From assembly GCA_016650445.1 (NCBI GenBank), contig JAENVS010000034.1:62001-126000 (forward strand): 64,000 nucleotides of DNA, in the 5' to 3' direction. Positions 41,193 through 50,845 of this stretch are shown here, one piece after another. Both the position numbers and the translations under genes were made by a program. Below the pieces are notes generated by a model. That model was given only the letters and a program-made list of their open reading frames with translations. It ran no database searches and had not been told where the DNA came from. Each line of letters starts with the position of its first letter. Position 1 is the stretch's first letter. The DNA is from Frankiaceae bacterium (GTDB lineage Bacteria > Actinomycetota > Actinomycetes > Mycobacteriales > SCTD01).

Positions 41193-42367
41193 CCGAGCGG
41201 ATCGCGGTGCGCGGGGCGATGGGGCTCCCCGTCGTCGGCATGGTCGGTGGCGGCCAGCTGTCGCGGATGACGCACCAGGCATCCATCGCCCTTGGACTGT
41301 CGTTGCGGGTGCTCGCCGACAAGACGCACGACAGCGCGGCCCTCGTCGCCAACGGCGTCGAGATCGGCGACCACACCTCCTTGGAGGACCTGCGAGCCTT
41401 CGCGGCACAGTGCGAGGTGGTGACGTTCGACCACGAGCACGTGCCGGGTGATCTCATCGAAGCTCTCGAGGCCGACGGCGTCCAGGTGCACCCGAGTGCC
41501 GCCGCGCTGCGCCACGCGCAGGACAAGCTGGTCATGAGGGAGCGGCTGTCCGGCCTCGGCGTACCCGTCCCGCCGTTCTGCCCGGTCGCGACCCGGGAGC
41601 AGCTCGCCGGGTTCGCCCGCCACGTCGGCTGGCCCCTCGTGCTGAAGGCGGCGACGGGCGGCTACGACGGCAAGGGCGTCTGGGTCGTCTCGTCCGCCGA
41701 GGAGGCCGAGGAGGTGCTGGCCTCGGGGCTGCGCCTCGTCGCCGAGCAGTTCGTTCCGCTGCAGCGCGAGCTGGCCGCGGTCGTGGCCCGGTCGCCCTAT
41801 GGGCAGGCGGCCGCGTGGCCGGTTGTCGAGACCGTGCAGTCCGACGGGATCTGCGTCGAGGTCGTCGCCCCCGCGCCACGGCTGTCGGAGGAGCGCGCGC
41901 TCGAGGCTCAAGGTCTCGCACTGCGCCTCGCCGACGAGCTCGACGTCGTCGGCGTGCTTGCGGTCGAGCTGTTCGAGACCGCTGACGGATTGCTCGTCAA
42001 CGAGCTCGCCATGCGCCCGCACAACTCCGCGCACTGGACCATCGAAGGTGCGCGGACCTCGCAGTTCGAGCAGCACCTGCGTGCGGTGCTCGACTATCCG
42101 CTCGGGGCGACGCAGCTGACCGCGCCCTGGGTGGTGATGGCCAACGTGCTCGGCGGCGACCCTGACCTCGAGGACGGCGGCTTCGACGAGCGGCTGCACA
42201 TGCTGTTCGCCCGCGACCCCGCGCTGAAGGTGCACCTCTACGGCAAGGAGGTCCGCCCCGGCCGCAAGATCGGTCACGTCACTGCGCTCGGCGGCGACCT
42301 CGACGACGTACGACGGCGTGCACGTGGAGGCGCCGACTACCTGAAGGACGGCCAATGGCCCTCGTAG
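41189..42367 (+). CDS. purK: 5-(carboxyamino)imidazole ribonucleotide synthase
   Basis: [58 protein letters not shown]. Confidence 0.97.
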   Translation: MTERIAVRGAMGLPVVGMVGGGQLSRMTHQASIALGLSLRVLADKTHDSAALVANGVEIGDHTSLEDLRAFAAQCEVVTFDHEHVPGDLIEALEADGVQVHPSAAALRHAQDKLVMRERLSGLGVPVPPFCPVATREQLAGFARHVGWPLVLKAATGGYDGKGVWVVSSAEEAEEVLASGLRLVAEQFVPLQRELAAVVARSPYGQAAAWPVVETVQSDGICVEVVAPAPRLSEERALEAQGLALRLADELDVVGVLAVELFETADGLLVNELAMRPHNSAHWTIEGARTSQFEQHLRAVLDYPLGATQLTAPWVVMANVLGGDPDLEDGGFDERLHMLFARDPALKVHLYGKEVRPGRKIGHVTALGGDLDDVRRRARGGADYLKDGQWPS

Positions 42368-42843
42368 GCATCGTCATGGGCAGCGACTCCGACTGGCCGG
42401 TGATGGAGGGCGCGGCCCAGGCCCTCGCCGAGTTCGACGTGGAGCACGAGGTGCGGGTCGTCTCCGCCCATCGCACGCCGCGCGACATGCTCGACTGGGC
42501 GTCCGCTGCCGCTGATCGGGGCCTGCGGGTCGTGATCGCGGGTGCTGGCGGGGCTGCGCACCTGCCAGGCATGGTCGCGTCGATGACGCCGCTGCCGGTC
42601 ATCGGGGTGCCGGTGCCGCTCACGCACCTCGATGGCATGGACTCCCTGTTGTCCATCGTGCAGATGCCGGCGGGTGTGCCCGTGGCCACCGTGAGCATCG
42701 GCGGCGCGCGCAACGCGGGGTTGCTCGCGGTGCGGATCCTCTCCACGTCGGACGACGTGCTCCGCGCCCGGATGGTGCAGTTCCAGTCCGACCTGGGTGA
42801 CACGGCACGCGCCAAGGATGCCGCGCTCCAGAAGAAGCTCTAG
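42355..42843 (+). CDS. purE: 5-(carboxyamino)imidazole ribonucleotide mutase
   Basis: [56 protein letters not shown]. Confidence 0.97.
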   Translation: MALVGIVMGSDSDWPVMEGAAQALAEFDVEHEVRVVSAHRTPRDMLDWASAAADRGLRVVIAGAGGAAHLPGMVASMTPLPVIGVPVPLTHLDGMDSLLSIVQMPAGVPVATVSIGGARNAGLLAVRILSTSDDVLRARMVQFQSDLGDTARAKDAALQKKL

Positions 42844-43238
42844 GGCGGGCCGTAGCCGGGCCAGTCGATCTTCGGGCAGCGGTCCATGACCACGATGAGC
42901 CCCGCGTCCGCGGCGCGACGTCCGGCCGCCCGCTCGATGACGCCGAGCTGCATCCAGATGCCCTTTGCGCCGGCGCGGATGGCGTCGTCGACGACCGGTC
43001 CGATCAGCAGACTTCGGACGAAGCAGTCGACGACGTCGATCTCGAAGGGGATCTCGGTGAGCGTGGTGTAGCCCTGCTCGCCGTGCACGACGGGGGCGCT
43101 CGGGTGCACGGGGACGATGCGCTTTCCCTTGTCCTGCAGGAACTTCGCGACGCCGTACGCCGCCCTGGTCTGGTCGTTGGACAGCCCGACGATCGCCCAG
43201 GTGTCCATCGCCAGGAGCTTCTGCACGGCCTCACTCAT
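42840..43238 (-). CDS. CoA-binding protein (YccU-like)
   Basis: [36 protein letters not shown]...WMQLGV. Confidence 0.92.
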   Translation of the reverse strand: MSEAVQKLLAMDTWAIVGLSNDQTRAAYGVAKFLQDKGKRIVPVHPSAPVVHGEQGYTTLTEIPFEIDVVDCFVRSLLIGPVVDDAIRAGAKGIWMQLGVIERAAGRRAADAGLIVVMDRCPKIDWPGYGPP

Positions 43239-43257
43239 CGTCGCTCATAGGCGGAGG

Positions 43258-45774
43258 TTAGGCGAGTGCGTCGAACCGCTCGCGCAGCCGGGCGACGTCG
43301 CGCCGGCGCTGCTCGTACGTCGCACCGACGCCGACCAGGAGCAGCCCGGCTGCACCGAGGGTCAGCCAGCGCGGAAGCGCCGCGGCGTACGGCGCCATGA
43401 GCTGCAGCGCGTCGATGGCGAGCACCGCGCCGCCGAGGACGAGGGGAGCCTGCAGCCGCTGCTGCGCCCCGACGAGGAGCACAACGAGGGCTGCCGCACC
43501 GAGCAGAAGCGGGCGCGTGAGGGTGTCGTCGTCCAGGCTGGCGATGAGGCTCGGCACGAGCAGAAGCGTCAAGCCGGGGCCGTACGCCGCGAACGAGCGG
43601 GTGGACGGTGCGCGCCGGACCCGCAGCCAGCCGAGGGCCAGGGCGACGACGCCGAGTGGCACGACGTACGGCTCTGGTGCGACCACCCCTGCATCCGCGA
43701 GCCGGACCCACGAGCTGGCGGCGAGGAGCAGTCCGCCGGCCGCGGCGACCTCACGCCGGTCCGGGTGCAACGCGTCGGCGAGGGCGATGAGGCCGACGAT
43801 GGCGAGCGACCACGACAGCCAGCCGGCATCGTCGAGGGTCAGCACCACTGCGGTCACCGCGAGAGCGGCAGCGGCTACGTCGACGGCCACGCGTCGTACG
43901 CCGTCGAGCACGAACGTCAGCGCGACCAGGACCGCGGGTGCGACCAGCAGCAGCCCGCCGACCTGGTCGGCCGAGAGCTGACGGGCCGCGCCGCCCGCGG
44001 CGAGGAGCGCACCTGCGGTCAGGCCGGCGACGCCCGCTGCCTCGCCGCGCCGCACGGCCACGCCGGTGAACAGCACGGTCAGCGTCGCCAGGACGAGCAG
44101 CGTGGCGTCGCGGTCGGCTGTCGACCAGGCAGCCGCGAGCACGGCCATCGCTCCCCCGGCTCCCAGCGCCGCCACCGACAGGTCGGTCCGGCTCGTCGCG
44201 ACACCGGCGGTCAGCAAGCCCGCGGAGCACCCCAGCAAGAGGATGAGCGCGAGCGGGTACGTCGTCGCCAGACCGAGCGGAAGCACGACCGCGGCGACGA
44301 CGAGCAGGACCGCCGTCGGAACCGCAGCAGCGGCCAGGCGATGCAGGGCAAGTCCGGCCCCGGTGACGACGACGGCTGCGCACACCAGGACCAGCAGCGT
44401 GACCACCGTGCCGTCCCACGCCGTGTCGGGTGACAGGGCATGGCGGGCGTCGCGGCCGGCGGCCAGCGTCCATGGCGTCGCCAGCCACGTCAGGGGAAGC
44501 ACGGCGGCCTGGCTGACCGCTTCGGCCTGCGTGGCGAGTGCCGAGCCGGCGACGACAAGGGCGCCGGTGACCGGCCCCGGCCGCCAGTCGCGCGGCAGCA
44601 GCCCGGCCAGCTGGATCGCCACCAGGGCAACCGCTGCGAGGACCAGCGGCTGCTGCGCCTCGGTCAGCCGGTCGCTGCTGAGGGCGTAGGCGGCGGTGGA
44701 CACGAGCGGTGCCGGCAGTGCGGTCAGCACCGCGCGGAGTCCGGCGTTGCTGCACAGCAGGCCCGCGCACGCGGCGAGCGCGGCCAGCGTGACGAGCCCG
44801 AGTTGGCCGGGCCCCTCACCGTCGAAGAACGCGCCGGCTGTGCTGAGCAGGACCGCGATGCCGGCCGTCGCCGTGCCCGCCACCAGGACCGCGATCTGCG
44901 CGTCCCGCAGCGCCGCCCCGAACCGGTCGAGGAGCACCCAGACCGCCAGGTCGGCCGCCACCACCAACGCCAGCGCCAGACCGCCCTCGCCGACCGACGC
45001 GTTGGCGTGGCCGAGCAGCAGCGGGACCGGGAGGTGCGCCAGCGCCACGGCAGCGATCCGCGGGACGACCACGGGAACGACGGTGGCGTACAGCGCGGCA
45101 ACGACGGCGAGGACGGCGGCCGACCCGGCGGCGTACACACTGGCTGAGCTGTCCTCGGCCAGGCCGAGGGTACGCAGGCCGTACGCATCCAGCGCGGCCA
45201 GCGCGAGCGTGACGACCGCGATCGTCTCGGCGGTGGCGTCGAGGCCCCGGCCCTTGAGGCGCGGCACGGCCGTACCGGCGATCACGGTGAGGGCGACGAG
45301 CACCGCGGCGCGCCCGCCGGCGCCGAGCCGGTCGTAGGTGACCGCCGCGAACACGATCCCCGCGATGGTCAGCAGCAGTGCGCCGAGGCTCAGCAAGGTG
45401 TTCTGGACGCGCTGCGGCGTCCACTCCTGCCGCGGCATCTGGACAGGTGACTGCCAGACCGGGGCGGGTGGGCCGCTCGGCCGCCCCGGGATCGCGTGCG
45501 GCGCGGCTGTGGACGCCGAGGTGGCAGTCATCTGTCCGGGGGAGGCGGGGGCGGGGGACAGCACGGTGCCCTCGCCACGAAGTGCGGCGAGCAGGGAGGT
45601 GCGCTCGGTGAGCAGCTCGGCGCGGCGGGCGTCGAGGCCGGCGAGTGCCTGGTCGACGTCCCAGAGGCGGACGGCTTCGGGGCCGGTGAGTCGCAGGCCG
45701 CAGGAGGCGCAGGTCGTCGCGCCCGTCAGCGGGGCGCGGCAGTCGGGGCACGGGACGGCTGGCGGGCTGGTCAT
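43258..45774 (-). CDS. Large multi-TM membrane protein with N-terminal zinc ribbon (SCO7613-like)
   Basis: CPDCRAPLTGATTCASCGLRL zinc ribbon followed by >20 hydrophobic segments. Confidence 0.75.
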   Translation of the reverse strand: MTSPPAVPCPDCRAPLTGATTCASCGLRLTGPEAVRLWDVDQALAGLDARRAELLTERTSLLAALRGEGTVLSPAPASPGQMTATSASTAAPHAIPGRPSGPPAPVWQSPVQMPRQEWTPQRVQNTLLSLGALLLTIAGIVFAAVTYDRLGAGGRAAVLVALTVIAGTAVPRLKGRGLDATAETIAVVTLALAALDAYGLRTLGLAEDSSASVYAAGSAAVLAVVAALYATVVPVVVPRIAAVALAHLPVPLLLGHANASVGEGGLALALVVAADLAVWVLLDRFGAALRDAQIAVLVAGTATAGIAVLLSTAGAFFDGEGPGQLGLVTLAALAACAGLLCSNAGLRAVLTALPAPLVSTAAYALSSDRLTEAQQPLVLAAVALVAIQLAGLLPRDWRPGPVTGALVVAGSALATQAEAVSQAAVLPLTWLATPWTLAAGRDARHALSPDTAWDGTVVTLLVLVCAAVVVTGAGLALHRLAAAAVPTAVLLVVAAVVLPLGLATTYPLALILLLGCSAGLLTAGVATSRTDLSVAALGAGGAMAVLAAAWSTADRDATLLVLATLTVLFTGVAVRRGEAAGVAGLTAGALLAAGGAARQLSADQVGGLLLVAPAVLVALTFVLDGVRRVAVDVAAAALAVTAVVLTLDDAGWLSWSLAIVGLIALADALHPDRREVAAAGGLLLAASSWVRLADAGVVAPEPYVVPLGVVALALGWLRVRRAPSTRSFAAYGPGLTLLLVPSLIASLDDDTLTRPLLLGAAALVVLLVGAQQRLQAPLVLGGAVLAIDALQLMAPYAAALPRWLTLGAAGLLLVGVGATYEQRRRDVARLRERFDALA

Positions 45775-45832
45775 GCGCTCAGCATCGGCCCGCGAGGGCC
45801 CACGGTACGTGAGGCCAACTACCTAATCCTTG

Positions 45833-47011
45833 TCAGTCGCGGCCTTGGATGTCGCGGGTGTAGACCTTGTCGCCGACGTCGTCCAGCGCCTCATCACGAC
45901 GGTTCGCGATGATGACGTCGGAGCGCTTCTTGAACTCCTCGAGGTCGTGAACGACCTCCGAGTTGTAGAACGTGTCGCCGTCGAAGGCCGGCTCGTAGAT
46001 GATCACCGGGACGCCCTTGGCCTTGATCCGCTTCATGACGCCCTGGATCGAGGACGAGCGGAAGTTGTCCGAGCCGGTCTTCATGATCAGCCGGTAGACG
46101 CCGACCGTGGCCGGCCGGCGCTTCAGGATGTCGACGGCGATGAAGTCCTTGCGCGTGGTGTTGGCCTCGACGATCGCGCTGATGAGGTTCTGCGGCACGT
46201 CGGTGTAGTTGGCCTGCAGCTGCTTGGTGTCCTTGGGCAGGCAGTAGCCGCCGTACCCGAAGGACGGGTTGTTGTAGTAGTTGCCGATGCGGGGGTCGAG
46301 CCCGACGCCCTCGATGATCTGGCCGGTGTTGAGGCCGTGCGTGAGGGCGTAGGTGTCCAGCTCGTTGAAGTACGCCACCCGCAGCGCGAGGTAGGTGTTG
46401 GCAAACAGCTTCACCGCCTCCGCCTCGGTGGAGTCTGTGAGCAGCACCGGGGCGCTCTTGTCGATCGCCCCCTCGAGGAGCAGGTCGGCGAAGCGCTGCC
46501 CGCGCTCCCCGCGGTCGCCGACGATGATCCGGGACGGGTGCAGGTTGTCGTGCAGCGCCCGGCCCTCGCGCAGGAACTCGGGCGAGAAGATGATGTTGGT
46601 GCCCGGGTGAGCCTCCCGCATCCGCGCGCAGAAGCCGACCGGGACCGTCGACTTGACCACAACCGTCGCCTCGGGGTTCTTCGCGACGACGTCGGCGATC
46701 ACCGACTCGACCGAGCCGGTGTTGAAGTAGTTGGTCGTCTCGTCGTAGTCGGTCGGTGTCGCGACGATCACGAACTCGGCGCCCTCGTAGGCCTCCGCCG
46801 GGTCGAGCGTCGCGGTCAGGTCGAGCGGCTTGGTGCGTAGGTAGTCCTGCAGCTCCGCGTCGATGATCGGCGACTCCCGCCGGTTGATGAGGGCGACTTT
46901 CTCGGGGTCGATGTCCAGCGCTACGACGGTGTTGTGCTGCGCCAGGATGACCGCGTTGGACAGGCCGACGTAGCCGGTACCGGCGACGGCGATGCGCGGG
47001 CGTGAGGTCAT
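45833..47011 (-). CDS. ugd: UDP-glucose 6-dehydrogenase, short (enterobacterial Ugd-like) form
   Basis: [80 protein letters not shown]. Confidence 0.95.
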   Translation of the reverse strand: MTSRPRIAVAGTGYVGLSNAVILAQHNTVVALDIDPEKVALINRRESPIIDAELQDYLRTKPLDLTATLDPAEAYEGAEFVIVATPTDYDETTNYFNTGSVESVIADVVAKNPEATVVVKSTVPVGFCARMREAHPGTNIIFSPEFLREGRALHDNLHPSRIIVGDRGERGQRFADLLLEGAIDKSAPVLLTDSTEAEAVKLFANTYLALRVAYFNELDTYALTHGLNTGQIIEGVGLDPRIGNYYNNPSFGYGGYCLPKDTKQLQANYTDVPQNLISAIVEANTTRKDFIAVDILKRRPATVGVYRLIMKTGSDNFRSSSIQGVMKRIKAKGVPVIIYEPAFDGDTFYNSEVVHDLEEFKKRSDVIIANRRDEALDDVGDKVYTRDIQGRD

Positions 47012-47038
47012 GGCGGCAGCCTAACTAGGCTGGCGCTC

Positions 47039-48190
47039 ATGAGCGCCTACGACGTGTACTCCCTGACCGAGGAGCATCAGCTCCTGCGCAAGGCGGTCCG
47101 GGAGCTGGCTGAGGACAAGATCGCCCCGCGGGCTGCCGCCATCGACGAGGCGGCGGAGTACCCGTGGGACGTCCACGAGGTGCTGAAGTCGGCAGATCTG
47201 CTGGCGATCCACGTGCCGGAGCAGTACGGCGGCGCCGGGGCCGACCGGATCGCGCACAGCATCGTCGTCGAGGAGATCGCCCGGGTCTGTGCCAGCTCGA
47301 GCCTGATCGTGGCCGGCAACAAGCTCGGGACGATGGGCCTGATCCTGTCCGGGAGCGAGGACCTCAAGCAGCGCTACCTGCCAGCGGTCGCCCGTGGCGA
47401 GATCACGTTCTCGTACGCGTTGAGCGAGCGGGAGGCCGGCTCTGACGCGGGGAGCATGAAGACGCGTGCGGTCCGCGACGGTGATGCCTATGTCCTGAAC
47501 GGCGCAAAGTGCTGGATCACGGGTGCCGGGGTCAACACGCACTACACGGTCATGGCGAGCACCGACCCTGCGAAGGGCTCGAAGGGCATCTCGGCCTTCG
47601 TCGTGCATGCCGACGACCCCGGCTTCAGCGTCGGCACGAAGGAGCGCAAGATGGGGATCAAGGGGTCCCCGACCTGCGAGCTCTACTTCGAGGACTGCCG
47701 CATCCCGGCCGACCGCATCATCGGTGCGGAAGGCACCGGCTTCCGCACCGTCCTGATGACCCTGGACCACACCCGGTCGATGATCGGCGCGCAGGCCGTC
47801 GGGATCGCCCAGGGGGCGCTTGACGCGGCGGTCGCCTACGTCAAGGAGCGCAAGCAGTTCGGCACGTCGATCGCCGACTTCCAGGGCGTGCAGTTCATGA
47901 TCGCCGACATGGCGATGAAGGTGGAGGCCGCCCGCCAGCTGGTGTACGTCGCCAACGCGAGCGCGGAGCGTGGCGACGCCGACCTGACCTTCCTGTCGAG
48001 CGCGTCGAAGACGTTTGCGTCGGACACCGCCATGGAGGTCACCACCGACGCGGTGCAGCTGTTCGGCGGGTACGGCTACACCAGGGACTTCCCGGTCGAG
48101 CGGATGATGCGCGACGCGAAGATCACCCAGATCTACGAGGGCACGAACCAGATCCAGCGCATGGTGATGGCGCGGCAGATCCTCACGTAA
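47039..48190 (+). CDS. Acyl-CoA dehydrogenase
   Basis: FSYALSEREAGSDAGSMKTRA, KQFGTSIADFQGVQFMIADM, QLFGGYGYTRDFPVERMMRDAKITQIYEGTNQIQRMVMARQIL. Confidence 0.96.
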   Translation: MSAYDVYSLTEEHQLLRKAVRELAEDKIAPRAAAIDEAAEYPWDVHEVLKSADLLAIHVPEQYGGAGADRIAHSIVVEEIARVCASSSLIVAGNKLGTMGLILSGSEDLKQRYLPAVARGEITFSYALSEREAGSDAGSMKTRAVRDGDAYVLNGAKCWITGAGVNTHYTVMASTDPAKGSKGISAFVVHADDPGFSVGTKERKMGIKGSPTCELYFEDCRIPADRIIGAEGTGFRTVLMTLDHTRSMIGAQAVGIAQGALDAAVAYVKERKQFGTSIADFQGVQFMIADMAMKVEAARQLVYVANASAERGDADLTFLSSASKTFASDTAMEVTTDAVQLFGGYGYTRDFPVERMMRDAKITQIYEGTNQIQRMVMARQILT

Positions 48191-48193
48191 AGA

Positions 48194-49213
48194 TCAGGCG
48201 AGCAGCCGGGCCTCGAGGAACGGGATCGCCCGGGCTGCCCCGTGCACCGACTCCCAGCCGTGCCCCGCGCCCGCGACGATCTGCAGGTCGACGGTCGAGC
48301 CGCCGCGGCATCCTTGCCAGTGCACGTGGCGCACGCCGGGGCGGTTGTCGGTCGTGCGCTTGCCGCAGGCGGCCTGCGTCGTCATCAGGGCCAGCGTGGA
48401 CGTGACGGGCCGCGGCGACATGCCGAGATGGGTCACGTGCACGGGCGTCGTGAGGCCGACGGTGCCGTCCTTGGCGCCGTGGATCGAGAGCAGGTCGGGC
48501 AGTACGACGGTGCTGGGGCAGTGCGCCTCGAGACTGCCACTGACCTCGACCACCGCGGCGAGGGCCGGGTGGGCGCGACAGAGCACGCGGTAGGCGAGCA
48601 TCCCGCCGCCGGAGTAGCCGACGAGCGCGCGTCGCTTCGGGTCGATGGGGACGCGCCGCCCGACGTCGTCGAGCACGGCGTCCACGAAGGCGACGTCGTC
48701 GACGCCCTGGTCCATGGCGACGCCGCAGCAGCTGCCGGCGTTCCAGGAGCCGCCTACGCCGGCGGGGTAGGCGAGCGTGACGCCCTTGCGCCGAAGGCTG
48801 TCGAGGCCGAGGCCCTCGGCCACCGCCTGCGCGCTGCCGACGTCCTGGTGGAGCACGACGACGAGCGCCGCGGTGCGTCCCGGTGCAAGGCCGAGCGCGG
48901 GCAGGAGCAGGTAGCCGCGCTCACGGCCGGCGATGTCGAGGCGCACGACCCGTGAGTCGCCGGCCGGCATACCAGGACCGGCCACCGGAGCCAGGTCACC
49001 GGGGGTGCCCTGACCGGGGAGGACGAGCGAGCGGCCGACGCTCGCAGCCGGGAGGCCGGACGTCGCGCTCGCGGTGGTGGCTGCCGAGATGACGTCGTTC
49101 GGGCTGGGGGCGGGCGGTGCCACGACGAACACGGCCACGAACAGCGTCAGCAGGACGGTCAGCGCCGGCTGCCCGATGCTCCACACCTGCCTGCGGACGT
49201 CTCGCTTGCCCAT
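48194..49213 (-). CDS. Secreted alpha/beta hydrolase esterase (LpqC/PHB depolymerase-like)
   Basis: ALVGYSGGGMLAYRVLCRAHPALAAVVEVSGSLEAHCPS...LLSIHGAKDGTVGL; N-terminal TM; paralog of next gene. Confidence 0.87.
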   Translation of the reverse strand: MGKRDVRRQVWSIGQPALTVLLTLFVAVFVVAPPAPSPNDVISAATTASATSGLPAASVGRSLVLPGQGTPGDLAPVAGPGMPAGDSRVVRLDIAGRERGYLLLPALGLAPGRTAALVVVLHQDVGSAQAVAEGLGLDSLRRKGVTLAYPAGVGGSWNAGSCCGVAMDQGVDDVAFVDAVLDDVGRRVPIDPKRRALVGYSGGGMLAYRVLCRAHPALAAVVEVSGSLEAHCPSTVVLPDLLSIHGAKDGTVGLTTPVHVTHLGMSPRPVTSTLALMTTQAACGKRTTDNRPGVRHVHWQGCRGGSTVDLQIVAGAGHGWESVHGAARAIPFLEARLLA

Positions 49214-49215
49214 GG

Positions 49216-50094
49216 CTAACCCGCCAGCAGCCGGAGACGGAGGAAGGCCAAGGTGCGGCGCGAGGCGTCGAGGTTGCCCCAGCCGTGACCGGCGTCAGGG
49301 ATGAGCAGCGCCTCGACGGTGCCGCCTCGACAGCCTTCCCAGCGGCGTACCTCGGCGCCGTACGCCTGCGTGGTGACGCTCTTGCCGCAGCCGGCGCTGC
49401 TGGTCAGGATGCCGAGCGTGCTCGCGGCCGGCCGCGGCGCCAGGCCGAGCTTGCTGATGAAGATCGGTCGGTTGAGACCGATGGTGCCGTCGGCCTTGCC
49501 GTGCAGCGTGAGCACGTCCGGGACGGTGATCCCCGCGTCGCACGGGCTCTCCAGCGATCCGCTGACGACGACCGCCACGGCCAGCCGCCCCGGTCGCGCG
49601 CAGACGTAGTGGTAGGTCAGCATCCCGCCGCTGGAGTAGCCGACCAGGGCCTCCCGGCGCCGGTCGATGGGCGTCTGCTGCGCGGCGTCCTTGAACACCG
49701 CGTCGAGGAAGCGGACGTCGTCGACGCCCTGCTGGCTGGGCATGCCGCAGCACTTCCCGGCGTCCCAGGAGTGGTCCACCCCGGCCGGGTAGACCAGGGT
49801 CGCGCCGGCCTGCCGGAGCTCTTGGAGCGCGGTCTCCTTGGCCACCCCGTTGGGGGTGCCGCCCTCCTGGTGCAGGACGGCGACGAGGGCCGCCTTCTTG
49901 CCGGTCCGGAGCCCGAGGGCCGGCTCGAGCAGGTAGCTGCGCTCCCGGCCGTCGACCCGCAGCTTCACGGTGCGGCTCGCCGTCGGGGAGGAGCGCTCGG
50001 CCTGCGCGGCCTGGACGCCGCAGCCCGCCGCGAGCACGGCCAGGACCCACAGCACGACGACGGCCGGGCGCGGTCTGCGGGCGCGGGCAGGCAC
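49216..50094 (-). CDS. Secreted alpha/beta hydrolase esterase (LpqC/PHB depolymerase-like)
   Basis: ALVGYSSGGMLTYHYVCARPGRLAVAVVVSGSLESPCDA...VLTLHGKADGTIGLNRP; signal/lipobox-like AVLAAGCG. Confidence 0.88.
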   Translation of the reverse strand: MPARARRPRPAVVVLWVLAVLAAGCGVQAAQAERSSPTASRTVKLRVDGRERSYLLEPALGLRTGKKAALVAVLHQEGGTPNGVAKETALQELRQAGATLVYPAGVDHSWDAGKCCGMPSQQGVDDVRFLDAVFKDAAQQTPIDRRREALVGYSSGGMLTYHYVCARPGRLAVAVVVSGSLESPCDAGITVPDVLTLHGKADGTIGLNRPIFISKLGLAPRPAASTLGILTSSAGCGKSVTTQAYGAEVRRWEGCRGGTVEALLIPDAGHGWGNLDASRRTLAFLRLRLLAG

Positions 50095-50150
50095 GGTTGC
50101 TCGGTCTCCAGGGTCGGCGGTACGCGGAATCTACCCGTCTCCTCGGCTGT

Positions 50151-50789
50151 TCAGGCCCGCCTCGTGAGCCCTGGGACGAGGGTTCCTGCGGTGCAGGTGA
50201 CCCGCTCCGCCTCGACCACGGCTGTGGGGTCGCCTTCGCGGAGCAGCACCAGACCCGCACCGGCGGCGAGCGCACCCAGCAGGACGGCTGCGCCGGCCGG
50301 GTCCGCGGGCGGCAGCGTCGTGAGGATCCGGTCGGCGGCAGACAGGCCGGCGAGCGGCGCCACCGGCGCTCCGGCGACCTCGATCCGGAAGGCCGCCGGT
50401 CGCGGGCCACCGAAGTGATCGGCGTACGACGGCACTTCGCGTGCGTAGTCCAGGGCCAGCCCGGGGAGCGGACCGGAGGGCGCGCCGAGGGGGTGGCCCG
50501 ACAGTGCGAGCACGTCGTCGACGCCGGCGTCGAGCGCCGCGCCGGCCGCCTCGGCGAGCACGAAGGCGACGTCACACGCCGCGAGGCCGTCGGCGTCGGC
50601 GGCGAGCACCACCGTCGCGTCGGTCGCGACCCCGGCGAGCAGCACCACGACCGCCTGCCAGTGCAGCGGCAGCAGCACACCGACGGTCCGCGGCCCGTCC
50701 AGGGAGTCGATGAGCAGGTTGGCGGTCTTCGCCACCCAGTTGGCGGTGGTGGCCCCCGAGAGCTCGACGCGGGCTGTCCCGTCGTACAA
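50151..50789 (-). CDS. TIGR03089-like protein (AMP-binding enzyme-like fragment family)
   Basis: RVELSGATTANWVAKTANLLIDSLDGPRTVGVLLPLHWQAVVVLLAGVATDATVVLA; start uncertain, coding signal extends to ~50850. Confidence 0.75.
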   Translation of the reverse strand: MYDGTARVELSGATTANWVAKTANLLIDSLDGPRTVGVLLPLHWQAVVVLLAGVATDATVVLAADADGLAACDVAFVLAEAAGAALDAGVDDVLALSGHPLGAPSGPLPGLALDYAREVPSYADHFGGPRPAAFRIEVAGAPVAPLAGLSAADRILTTLPPADPAGAAVLLGALAAGAGLVLLREGDPTAVVEAERVTCTAGTLVPGLTRRA

Positions 50790-50845
50790 GGTCAGCAGGG
50801 GCTGTGCGGGGTCACGCTCCCCGACCAGGCCGCCGGTGAGGTCGC

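Noticed and set aside
43117-44433. 438-aa plus ORF antisense to the SCO7613-like membrane protein
   Set aside because: Low-complexity shadow ORF
49117-50418. 433-aa plus ORF antisense to esterase
   Set aside because: Shadow ORF with no recognisable family
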